Virus record (IMG/VR): IMGVR_UViG_3300031707_000166
Coordinates: 1-24,554 of that record
Source: a virus
Length of the DNA: 24,554 nt
Reading direction: 5' to 3' (one strand)
Shown here: positions 7,313 to 14,339 of the stretch, piece after piece
Layout of the letters: each line of letters starts with the position of its first letter
How positions within the stretch are numbered: the first letter of the stretch is position 1
The notes under the pieces: generated by a model
What the model was told of the DNA's origin: nothing
Database searches by the model: none
The model's input: the letters and a program-made list of their open reading frames with translations, nothing else
Position numbers and translations under genes: made by a program

Positions 7313-7962
7313 CCAGCCAAGTCAATGTGTTCGACCAGCTCGCGCCGGTAGCGCTGGTAGCGCGCCGATGCCCCAGCACGACCCTCAGACGGGCCTACGT
7401 GAAGGCAATGCGCGACTGGTGCGCCGAGACACGCTGGCTGCGCCTGGCGATCCCTGGGGCTACCGTAGCGGGTCAGCAGACGTACAGCCTCGGCAGCGAC
7501 ACGTACACCGAGATCATCGCCATCGTCGCGATGTCGGGCATCGACAACTCCGGGTCGAAACCGCAAGGCTTCCCGATCTTCCCCACGGACTCGTCGCGGT
7601 GGAACCCGAACGTACCGGCGGCGCGGCCTCGCGGCTACCAGTACATCCCTGAAGCCCAGTTCGCGCTATACCAGATCCCCGACAAGGTCTACTCGCTCAC
7701 CGTGATGGTGGCGATCCAACCGAAAGACGAGGTGGCGCAGATCCCTTCCGAGCCGCTGAAGAAGTACAGCACGGGCATCGAGGCCGGCGCGCTGATGCAC
7801 CTCTTGCGCATGCCTGGCGAGCCGTGGACAGACCAGAAGATGTCTCAGAAGTACGAGACGATCTGGAACTCTGCTGTCAGCAACGGCCGCGCTGAAGTGC
7901 AGCGCAATTTCAACAGTGGATCGCAGCGTGTCGTACCGCGGGCCTTCGTTCTCGGGAGGTAA
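7309..7962 (+). CDS. Connector/tail-associated structural protein (217 aa)
   Basis: The start chosen is ATG 7309, in an ATGA overlap with the preceding adaptor gene. A longer reading of the frame from 7153 would lie wholly inside that gene. The protein begins with helices (TTLRRAYVKAMRDWCAETRW), has a beta-rich middle (QQTYSLGSDTYTEIIAIVAM), and a helical end (IEAGALMHLLRMPGEPWTD). It shares this overall architecture with the preceding adaptor-like protein, so it may be a second ring component of the neck or tail top. This is inferred from architecture and gene order; no enzyme motif is visible. A good Shine-Dalgarno near its end serves the next gene. Confidence 0.7.
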   Translation: MTSQVNVFDQLAPVALVARRCPSTTLRRAYVKAMRDWCAETRWLRLAIPGATVAGQQTYSLGSDTYTEIIAIVAMSGIDNSGSKPQGFPIFPTDSSRWNPNVPAARPRGYQYIPEAQFALYQIPDKVYSLTVMVAIQPKDEVAQIPSEPLKKYSTGIEAGALMHLLRMPGEPWTDQKMSQKYETIWNSAVSNGRAEVQRNFNSGSQRVVPRAFVLGR

Positions 7963-7964
7963 AC

Positions 7965-8165
7965 ATGACCTTCGGCATACAGCCCGTTGCAGGCTTCACC
8001 CCCGCCACCACGGAAGACTTCCCGAACTACATCCAGTTCCAGTGGAACGGTGTGAACCTCGGTGGACCGGACGCAGACACAGTGAACTTCGTCGGGACGC
8101 AGTTCACTGTCGTGCGTGGCGGAAGCGGTGTTAGCGACAACACGATCACAATCACCTTGGCATGA
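7965..8165 (+). CDS. 66-aa single beta-module virion protein, paralogue of next gene's N-terminus
   Basis: ATG 7965 follows GGGAGG (7954-7959) at 5 bases. The product consists of one module that aligns with the first 65 residues of the next protein: both start MT-[FY]-x-I-x-PVAGF, then share IQ-[FW]-Q, G-x-x-LG-x-P, VNF-x-G, RG-x-G and N-x-ITx. The G-LG-P-VNF-G-RG-G pattern resembles small beta modules found near the ends of phage tail-fibre or decoration proteins. It may be an assembly unit that binds the tail or neck. No function is demonstrated, and the gene could be the ancestor or the truncated copy of its neighbour. Confidence 0.7.
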   Translation: MTFGIQPVAGFTPATTEDFPNYIQFQWNGVNLGGPDADTVNFVGTQFTVVRGGSGVSDNTITITLA

Positions 8166-8168
8166 CAA

Positions 8169-8732
8169 ATGACCTACGCGATAACCCCTGTCGCTGGGTT
8201 TCCTGCAGCTGAAGCACCGCTGTTCCCGCTGTCCATCCAATGGCAAAGTGAAGGCGCTGCCCTCGGCGCCCCCAATGTTCGCGTCGTGAACTTCACCGGC
8301 GATCCCGCCGTGATTAACGTCACTCGTGGTACCGGCGAGAAGTCGAACGTCATCACGGTTAGGCTGGTACCTCCACCTCTAGGAACTGAATTCATAGGGT
8401 GGTTCGATCCCATTGACAGCCTAAAGGGAGTCCCGTACAGAACAAACTTTGGCGGGCCAGGCCCCTACTCTTCAGCCTATGCAGGGCTAGAAGCGTGGGT
8501 CGCGCAAGTGCTTGTATGGACTCTTGTATTTACGCCAACAAACGCTGGTGATCCCCCGTTCATAGTATCGTCCTCCAATGGGTGGGTTCTGCTTCAGTTC
8601 TTCACAGCAACTGCTGGAAGAGGCACTTTAACTGCTACGGTAGATGGGCTGCCTTCTGCGAACACAATCCACTTCATACAGACGCCAATAGATGAGCTGT
8701 CAGGAACGCTCGAGTGGGGCCCGGGACCATGA
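8169..8732 (+). CDS. Chimeric virion protein: beta-module fused to a distinct C-terminal domain
   Basis: ATG 8169 is 3 bases after the previous stop with only a weak Shine-Dalgarno match, so it is probably translationally coupled. Residues 1-66 are the same module as the 66-aa protein upstream. Residues 70-187 are unrelated to it, aromatic- and Thr-rich (EFIGWFDPIDSLKGVPYRTN, later FFTATAGRGTLTATVDG), and look like a beta-sandwich. The DNA changes near 8380 from the phage's usual high GC to about 50%, with codons such as ATA, AGA, CTA and TTA that are scarce in the neighbours. That points to a recently acquired C-terminal domain, possibly receptor-facing. It overlaps the next gene as ATGA. 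Confidence 0.7.
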   Translation: MTYAITPVAGFPAAEAPLFPLSIQWQSEGAALGAPNVRVVNFTGDPAVINVTRGTGEKSNVITVRLVPPPLGTEFIGWFDPIDSLKGVPYRTNFGGPGPYSSAYAGLEAWVAQVLVWTLVFTPTNAGDPPFIVSSSNGWVLLQFFTATAGRGTLTATVDGLPSANTIHFIQTPIDELSGTLEWGPGP

Positions 8733-9190
8733 GAAGAATAACCGCCGAAGAAGCTACTGGGGTTGAGAAAGCAAAACTCAGATTCATCCCAAACAGCAAC
8801 CCAGTCACAAGCTATGCAGGGATCCCCGTGTTCCTTGCAGAGAATGCCTTGGTTGGGATGCGCGACGGAGAAGTGGTTTTCTTCGTCGAGTACGGCGTTG
8901 TGAAAGTACCGCTTCAGGGGGTCTACAGAAAAGCGAACCGCGTACTACGCGCGTGGCGCAACGAGACTCTTCCTGAGACGGCTGACTTCCTGTTGCCGCT
9001 GTACGTTCCGTTCATCCTAGAACCGTACGGAATCGCCCTGTCTGCAGGGACATACACGCCGGCATCAGAGGCACTGTCGAAGAAGATTGTTGCTTTGGTT
9101 CCGCACGCATACGCGTGGGACAACGGCGAAATCTCTGTTCTTGGTGAGTGGGGTACTTCTGCCCAGATCCTATTCAGCATGGAAGCACTG
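8380..9190. other. Lower-GC island inside the tail region
   Basis: Line counts give about 48-55% GC here against 62-67% for sampled lines in the capsid and nozzle genes. The island begins inside the 8169-8732 gene just after the shared module and ends at the start of the nozzle-like gene. This suggests a horizontally acquired two-gene block. No insertion-sequence ends or repeats were seen at its borders. Confidence 0.65.
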
Positions 9191-9196
9191 TTGTGA
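8729..9196 (+). CDS. Unknown protein in low-GC island (155 aa)
   Basis: I choose ATG 8729 because it forms an ATGA overlap with the preceding gene; a GTG at 8714 would add five residues without a better ribosome site. The 155-aa product is mixed alpha/beta, with VVFFVEYGVVKVPLQGVYRK in the middle and a hydrophobic stretch ADFLLPLYVPFILEPYGIAL that is interrupted by Pro and is probably not a true membrane helix. Base composition stays low (about 47-55% GC by line), which marks it as part of the same imported block. No family is recognised. It may partner the preceding fused domain, for instance as a chaperone for it. That is speculation based on adjacency and shared composition. Confidence 0.65.
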   Translation: MRRITAEEATGVEKAKLRFIPNSNPVTSYAGIPVFLAENALVGMRDGEVVFFVEYGVVKVPLQGVYRKANRVLRAWRNETLPETADFLLPLYVPFILEPYGIALSAGTYTPASEALSKKIVALVPHAYAWDNGEISVLGEWGTSAQILFSMEALL

Positions 9197-11553
9197 AGCG
9201 CGTCATCGATTCCTTCCGCGGTGAAGTTCCGCGACTCACGCCTCGAGCGTTAGCGGAGAGCGGCGCGCAAGAGGCAGTGAACTGCCGGCTGTTGTCAGGC
9301 GACCTGACCGCGTGGAAGCAGTTCGCGAACACGCAGACGTTGGTGCGGACGGGGCCCGTGAGGTCGATCTTCTTGATGAACAACGCATGGTTGTCGTCGG
9401 ATCTCGACCTCAACTACGCTCGCGGCGCGATCCCCGGCGACACGACCTATCGGACGTACATCACCGGCATGGACGTGCCGCGGTTCACGAACTACGCGAT
9501 GGCGACCACCGGCGCGCAACCGTACCCAGTGACCACCAGGCCGCTGGGCGTGCCGAACCCCGACAGCGTGCCGACTGTCGTGCCGGGCATCGATCCGACG
9601 CCGTCGTCGTTCTCGATCAATGTTCTTGACGCTGGCGACGGTCTCGCAACGAACTGGGTGGCCTCTCCGATAGGCACGGGGGCTGGGCTTCTCTCGCTCG
9701 TCGAACAGGACGCCGCGTTTGGAAACCCGGCGCCCAGCTATCGGTTCAGTTACGACGAGGTGCATAACCCAGGACAAGCTCCCTACGCATACAGGAACTT
9801 CGGCGTCGCCGCGTCACAGATCCTGCAAGCCAGCGTTGACTTCTGCATCCCTCCTTCTTCCAGTACCAACATCCTGCAAGCCTGCATGATCCTCGGTGCA
9901 TCGGTGGGCGGCGTCGGCGTGAAAGTCATGTACCAGCAAGGGTCTGGGGGCGATGGGCTGGGGGTATTGCTGATTGGCACGACAACCGCTTGGGATCTCT
10001 ACGGCTCAACCGAGGCTTCGCGGTCTGCGCGAGTGTCGATATCGCCCAACATCTGGTACACGATGACCGCGAGTTTGATACTCAACAGCGATGGCACAAC
10101 CACAGTGACGGCTGGGCTGTACGCTGGTAGCGGCCAGATCACGACAGTTGTCGCCACGGTGAATGTGCTTCGTGGTGACTACTGCGGCATGGTGAATGCC
10201 ATCGGGGATGACGCGCCGTATCGGTTCATCACCAACTACGACAACTACCACGTCCAAGCCAGCGGGGCGTCGAGCTATGTGCCGCTGACTCTCGCCACCA
10301 GCTACGTTTTCACCTACGTCAACGACATCGGCGAAGAGAGCGGCCCGAGCCTGCCCAGTGCAACGGTCCTGCGCCCCGATGGTGTGAGCGTGACGGTGAC
10401 GACACCCACTGGGCTGGCTTCTGGCATCAGCAGCACCTACGGCATCGCGACGAAGCGCATCTACCGCGCGGCCACGGGGAACACCGGCACGGTCTTCCGT
10501 TTCGTCGCTGAGATCCCGCTGGCGACGGCAGCCTACGTTGACGTGTTGACGGACGAACAACTTGGTGAAGTGCTGGCGACCTCCGACTGGGAACTGCCGC
10601 CGGATGACCTGCGCGGCATCCTCGCGCTGCCCAACGGTGTGATGGCGGGGTTCAGCAAGAACCAGCTCTGCCTGTCGGCGAAGAACAGTCCGCACGCTTG
10701 GCCTCTAGGCAATCGACTCAGTACGGACACGAATATCGTGGGCATCGGCAACGTCGACACGACGGTCGTGATCGGCACTGAGAGCTTCGTGTACGTGGCC
10801 AGCGGTACGGACCCGTCGGCCTACAGCATGAACAAGTTCGAAGTGCCGCAGGCGGCCTCGAGCAAGAACAGCTTCGCCTACCTCGCCAACATCGGCGTGA
10901 CCTTCGCCGGGCCGGACGGGCTCATGGCGGTCCAAGGTATCGGCGTCGTGAAGAATCTCACCGACAGCGTTTTCACACGCGAGCAATGGCAGACGCTCAA
11001 CCCGAGCAGCATGCGCGCGGTGTCGCACAACGACATCTACTTCCTGTTCTGGGAATCCGGGTCGTCTCGCGGATGCTACGCAGTCGACATGAAGCAGAAC
11101 GGGTTCGGCATCGTGGAGATGGCTTTCCACGCTTGCGCAGCCTACGTGGATCCGATCGCCGACAAGATGTACCTCGTGCTCGACGAGAACTATGAGCCGG
11201 ATGACCCCAGCCTACCGATAAGGCCCAGTGCCCAGCCGACAGCCAACGGCATCACGATCGCACAGTTCGAAGGCAACAAGAGCGTGCTGATGCAGTACCG
11301 CTACCGGAGCAAGCTCTGGTTGCTCGAGCACCCGGCTTGGTTCAGCATCGCGCAGGTTCGCGCCGGCGACTTCAGCAACCTCGTGGCGCGGGTGTACGGC
11401 AACGGGGCGCAGGTCGATGAGGTCGTAGTCACCAGCGAGACGGAGTTCACCTTGGCCGAGGCCGACTCCTACGCCGCGCTGGAGCTCGAGTTCGTCGGTA
11501 CCTCGACTGTGCGCAGCATGCAGGTGGCGGAAGACATCGCGGAGATTTCCTGA
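9193..11553 (+). CDS. Tail nozzle / stabilisation-like protein with inserted jelly-roll domain
   Basis: The start is GTG 9193 in a GTGA overlap with the previous stop, which gives 786 aa and begins MKRVIDSFRGEVPRL. An earlier GTG at 9148 lies inside the previous gene. Residues 20-50 carry the LTPRALAESGAQEAVNCRL segment that I associate with podovirus tail-tube/nozzle proteins (T7 gp12 or P22 gp10-like). Residues about 139-355 form an insertion resembling a concanavalin/laminin-G-type jelly-roll that ends in NYDNYHVQ. Residues 360-460 resemble a fibronectin-III-like stretch (SYVFTYVNDIGEESGPSLPS). The remainder is rich in short strands and GxD turns, as in a beta-propeller nozzle. It likely forms the distal part of the short tail. 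The jelly-roll insert may bind host sugars. Domain identities are inferred by eye. Confidence 0.7.
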   Translation: MKRVIDSFRGEVPRLTPRALAESGAQEAVNCRLLSGDLTAWKQFANTQTLVRTGPVRSIFLMNNAWLSSDLDLNYARGAIPGDTTYRTYITGMDVPRFTNYAMATTGAQPYPVTTRPLGVPNPDSVPTVVPGIDPTPSSFSINVLDAGDGLATNWVASPIGTGAGLLSLVEQDAAFGNPAPSYRFSYDEVHNPGQAPYAYRNFGVAASQILQASVDFCIPPSSSTNILQACMILGASVGGVGVKVMYQQGSGGDGLGVLLIGTTTAWDLYGSTEASRSARVSISPNIWYTMTASLILNSDGTTTVTAGLYAGSGQITTVVATVNVLRGDYCGMVNAIGDDAPYRFITNYDNYHVQASGASSYVPLTLATSYVFTYVNDIGEESGPSLPSATVLRPDGVSVTVTTPTGLASGISSTYGIATKRIYRAATGNTGTVFRFVAEIPLATAAYVDVLTDEQLGEVLATSDWELPPDDLRGILALPNGVMAGFSKNQLCLSAKNSPHAWPLGNRLSTDTNIVGIGNVDTTVVIGTESFVYVASGTDPSAYSMNKFEVPQAASSKNSFAYLANIGVTFAGPDGLMAVQGIGVVKNLTDSVFTREQWQTLNPSSMRAVSHNDIYFLFWESGSSRGCYAVDMKQNGFGIVEMAFHACAAYVDPIADKMYLVLDENYEPDDPSLPIRPSAQPTANGITIAQFEGNKSVLMQYRYRSKLWLLEHPAWFSIAQVRAGDFSNLVARVYGNGAQVDEVVVTSETEFTLAEADSYAALELEFVGTSTVRSMQVAEDIAEIS

Positions 11554-12347
11554 TGACCTTCGGCGCCCCGTCGATCACGACACCGGGCCGACTTGATCTC
11601 CGGGGTGTCCAGGCTGCGGTGAGCAACGCCCGCCGGCGGGTCGAGCTCCTCGAGGCCGCAGTCACCCTCTTGCAGAACACCGGGGTGAACGCTACCGCGG
11701 CCACGCAGACCGTCGCTGCGCTGCAAGGGCAGGTGGCGGGCTTGGCTATCGCGGTCACGTCACTTCAAGCCGCCGTAGGCCAGAACGTCGTGACGTACAC
11801 CGCCGACGAGGTGATCGCGAAGTACGACCCCGTGTTCATGTCGGCGAGCGGCCACGTACGCCCGGTGAACCCAAACGACCCGAATGCAATCTACGGGGTG
11901 ATCGGCGTCGCCACAGTGGCCGCGGCGCAGAACGCTTCTGTCACCGTGCAGCAGTCCGGCGTGCTGCAGATCTCCGGTGCGGTGTTCACGCACGGCAACC
12001 CGGTGTACGCCGGCATCGACGGCCCGACGCAACGGCCGGACTACACCAACGTCGCGATCCCGCTGGGGGTCGCGGTCGGGACGGACAGCCTCGGCATTGC
12101 GCCTGGCTGGCCGATCCTGCAGTACCCCGGTGTCTACTCGAGCTACGAGGGTTTCATGCCCGTGGGCTTCAGCTTGGTGCGCGAAGCGCTGGAGCTGATA
12201 CACGGGCTTCTCAATCAGCCCGACGGCATCGTCGTGAAGATCGGCGCCAACCTCGTCACCCGAGAGATCATCACGCCGAGTGGCGGCGGGGTGACGGTCC
12301 TCCACGGGGACGGCGTTACGGGGGATCCAACGATCTCAGTGCCATGA
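11553..12347 (+). CDS. Trimeric fibre/decoration-type virion protein (264 aa)
   Basis: ATG 11553 shares one base with the previous TGA (TGATG). Residues 14-75 are Ala/Val/Leu-rich with heptad-like spacing (RRRVELLEAAVTLLQN) and probably form a coiled coil. Residues 80-195 form a Gly/Val-rich beta domain (SGHVRPVNPNDPNAIYGVIG, then AVFTHGNPVYAGIDGPTQ) that resembles capsid- or tail-decoration domains of the DUF2190 type. The end (GGGVTVLHGDGVTGDPTISV) resembles the small beta modules at 7965-8370. A coiled coil followed by beta domains suggests a trimeric fibre or stalk attached to the nozzle. No depolymerase motif is visible. Confidence 0.65.
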   Translation: MTFGAPSITTPGRLDLRGVQAAVSNARRRVELLEAAVTLLQNTGVNATAATQTVAALQGQVAGLAIAVTSLQAAVGQNVVTYTADEVIAKYDPVFMSASGHVRPVNPNDPNAIYGVIGVATVAAAQNASVTVQQSGVLQISGAVFTHGNPVYAGIDGPTQRPDYTNVAIPLGVAVGTDSLGIAPGWPILQYPGVYSSYEGFMPVGFSLVREALELIHGLLNQPDGIVVKIGANLVTREIITPSGGGVTVLHGDGVTGDPTISVP

Positions 12348-12733
12348 TCTCAGGCACCACGTTCACTATCGAGGAGCCTACCTTCATCGGCCATGTCTGC
12401 GCCGGTTTGCGGCCCGGAATAGCGACACCTATCGAAATCGCAGAACTTGAGGCAAAATGCGCCTCAGAGCAAGCAATGTGTGTGGCGTGCGAAGACGGAA
12501 TGCTCGTCTTCGACCTGCGACCGCACGGGGACGCTCTTGAGCTTTTTGTGTGGCTGGGCGTGGCCTTCAGGCACGGCGCATACGAGAGGCAGGACGCCGC
12601 ACTCGACAGAATCGGGCGCGATCTGAGCGCCAGCCAAGTTGCCTTTCAGTCAAGGCGCAGAGGTTGGGGACGACGGCTCAGGCCAGAGTGGCGCCGTCGC
12701 GGATCGGACGAATTCGTGAGGGCCATACGATGA
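12344..12733 (+). CDS. Conserved podovirus-type accessory protein, function unknown (129 aa)
   Basis: ATG 12344 and TGA 12731-12733 both take part in ATGA overlaps with the neighbours, so it lies fully within the operon. The middle has a strand-like GDALELFVWLGVAF followed by a helix RHGAYERQDAALDRIGRDL, and the C-terminus is strongly Arg-rich (SRRRGWGRRL). I recall this layout from small proteins located between nozzle/fibre and internal-protein genes of other podovirus-like phages. Two Cys in CVACEDG are visible but no metal-site pattern is complete. It could be a weakly GNAT-like fold or an assembly chaperone; neither is established. The first half has somewhat lower GC than the neighbours. 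Confidence 0.65.
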   Translation: MISGTTFTIEEPTFIGHVCAGLRPGIATPIEIAELEAKCASEQAMCVACEDGMLVFDLRPHGDALELFVWLGVAFRHGAYERQDAALDRIGRDLSASQVAFQSRRRGWGRRLRPEWRRRGSDEFVRAIR

Positions 12734-13392
12734 GCGGTGGAAAAGGGCAGATCGCGGAAACCCCGCAACAGCGCGCCCAGGTCGAGCACGCCATGAACCT
12801 CATGGCCGACTACAAGCAGCGGTGGCTGCCTGTCCAGCAGAACCTGGCGGCGCACATCGAGTCAATGGGCAAGCCCGGGTCTGCAGAGCGCCGTGGCGCC
12901 ATCGGCCGCGCCAGCACCGACAATGCGATCGCGTTCGGCAACGCACAGAACAAGGTCGAGGCGAGCCGCACCAACGCCGGCGCGCTGCCGGGATCCGAAG
13001 GCTTCATCGCCAGCACCACAGGCCTTGCCGGGGACGCCGCGAAGTCCAAGGGCTTGGGCAGCATGATGGCCGACCAGTCCGTCGATGACGCCTACACCAA
13101 GGGCCTCACTGCGCTCATGGCGACGGGCCGCGGCGAACGGGCGCAGGTCGGCAACCAGATGGCCAGTCAAGCGACGATGAGCGCGCACCAAGCAGAGGCT
13201 GACGCGGCTATTGCTGCACAGAACCGGGCCACGGAAGTGGGCTTGGGGGCGCAGTTCGCTGGGTACGGGATGCAGCAGGGGTTCAAGGCTTTCGGTCAGC
13301 CATCGGCGCCCACCGGCTTCGGGTCTGTGCCTGGGGGATACGGTCCTGCCGACGCGCGCGTGAATAACCCGTCGGCGTGGACAGGAGGCTGA
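12730..13392 (+). CDS. Putative internal virion (DNA-ejection) protein A
   Basis: The start is ATG 12730, overlapping the previous TGA as ATGA; the longer frame from 12550 lies inside the preceding gene. The 220-aa product is Ala/Gly/Gln-rich and mainly helical (ADYKQRWLPVQQNLAAHIES), has no Cys, and has a Gly/Pro-rich C-terminal tail. This composition, with the gene position before a glycine-zipper protein and two very large helical proteins, fits the small internal core or ejection proteins of podoviruses (compare T7 gp14-gp16 as a system). These enter the cell with the DNA and build a channel across the envelope. The Y-x4-[WF]-x-P-x5-L segment also occurs in the next gene, so the two may be paralogues. 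Confidence 0.65.
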   Translation: MSGGKGQIAETPQQRAQVEHAMNLMADYKQRWLPVQQNLAAHIESMGKPGSAERRGAIGRASTDNAIAFGNAQNKVEASRTNAGALPGSEGFIASTTGLAGDAAKSKGLGSMMADQSVDDAYTKGLTALMATGRGERAQVGNQMASQATMSAHQAEADAAIAAQNRATEVGLGAQFAGYGMQQGFKAFGQPSAPTGFGSVPGGYGPADARVNNPSAWTGG

Positions 13393-13393
13393 C

Positions 13394-13990
13394 ATGGTCA
13401 ACCCTATCGCAACCGGCCTCCCATCGGCAACGCAGAATTTGGTCAACGGAGAGCCTTCATCCGGGCTTAACTCGTGGGTCAAGCCGACAACAGTTGGGGG
13501 AAGCGGTAACGAGGGCCTTAAATGGGGCCTCGGTGCGATCATGCCCGTACGCTTCGGCGACAAGCCCGCGCCTACCGGCACGAACAATCTCTACGGCATC
13601 AACTCCGGGTCGAAGACCTACGCTGGCGACACCTACGCTGCCCTGACGCGCGACCAGTGGGCGAACTACGTCAGCACCTTCGTGCCGATCGAGAACCAGC
13701 TGATCAAGTACGCCACGGATCCCAGTGTCGTGACGAACGCGATGTCGCAGGCCAGCCAGAACGTGAGTGACGCCTACACCGCGCAGGCGGGCTCCACAGC
13801 TCGCCATTTGGGTGCCTTGGGGGTAACGCTCACCCCGGAGCAACAACAGGCTCAGACGCGATCCTACGGTCTGGGCAAGTCATTGGCCGACGTTGGCGCC
13901 CAGAACATCGCAGGCGACATCACCCGGCAGCGGCAACAAGCCATCATCGGGAACCCAGCGCCAGTCGGCGGCCAACCGATAGGAGGATGA
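13394..13990 (+). CDS. Putative internal virion (DNA-ejection) protein B
   Basis: ATG 13394 follows AGGAGG (13383-13388) closely, a strong ribosome site. Of 198 aa, residues 1-75 are Gly/Ser/Asn-rich and probably extended. Residues 85-190 are helical and Ala/Gln-rich (RDQWANYVSTFVPIENQLI, then LGKSLADVGAQNIAGD). It shares with the preceding protein the order aromatic-Pro-x5-Leu followed by a long Ala-rich helix. I place it among virion internal proteins by this and by context. The Pro/Gly-rich end runs into the ribosome site of the next gene. No enzymatic motif is visible. Confidence 0.65.
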   Translation: MVNPIATGLPSATQNLVNGEPSSGLNSWVKPTTVGGSGNEGLKWGLGAIMPVRFGDKPAPTGTNNLYGINSGSKTYAGDTYAALTRDQWANYVSTFVPIENQLIKYATDPSVVTNAMSQASQNVSDAYTAQAGSTARHLGALGVTLTPEQQQAQTRSYGLGKSLADVGAQNIAGDITRQRQQAIIGNPAPVGGQPIGG

Positions 13991-13991
13991 C

Positions 13992-14330
13992 ATGCCTCAA
14001 AGAGACTTTGGTGTGGGTGCTTCCTTGGCCAGCTACGGCGCCGACGTGCAGCGGCAGGGTATGGCCGAACTCGGCAACGCGGCCGAGCAGGAGAACAGGC
14101 GCAACATCCAGAACGAGATGAACAAGCAGGCTGAGAAGCAGGGCAAGATTCAACTTGGTTCGACGCTTGGTGCAGCCGGCGGGATGGCTGTAGGCACAGC
14201 GCTGGCCGCTGGCGGCGGCGCCGCGGCAGGTGCAGCTTCTGGAGCCACGATGGGCTCTGTCTGGCCCGGGGTAGGAACGCTGATCGGCGGTGCTCTCGGC
14301 GCAATCGCAGGCGGCCTGTTCAGCAGGTAA
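13992..14330 (+). CDS. Glycine-zipper membrane-active virion protein
   Basis: ATG 13992 follows AGGAGG (13981-13986). The 112-aa protein has an N-terminal amphipathic, Gln/Asn/Glu-rich helix (residues 10-50). Residues 53-110 are almost wholly Gly/Ala with small hydrophobics (GGAAAGAASGATMG, then GTLIGGALGAIAGGLF), a classical glycine-zipper pattern for a pair of membrane-spanning helices. In podovirus ejection modules such small proteins are thought to help form the outer-membrane pore, as proposed for T7 gp14. A holin cannot be excluded by topology alone, but the location among internal virion proteins favours ejection. Confidence 0.7.
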   Translation: MPQRDFGVGASLASYGADVQRQGMAELGNAAEQENRRNIQNEMNKQAEKQGKIQLGSTLGAAGGMAVGTALAAGGGAAAGAASGATMGSVWPGVGTLIGGALGAIAGGLFSR

Positions 14331-14339
14331 GGATCACAC

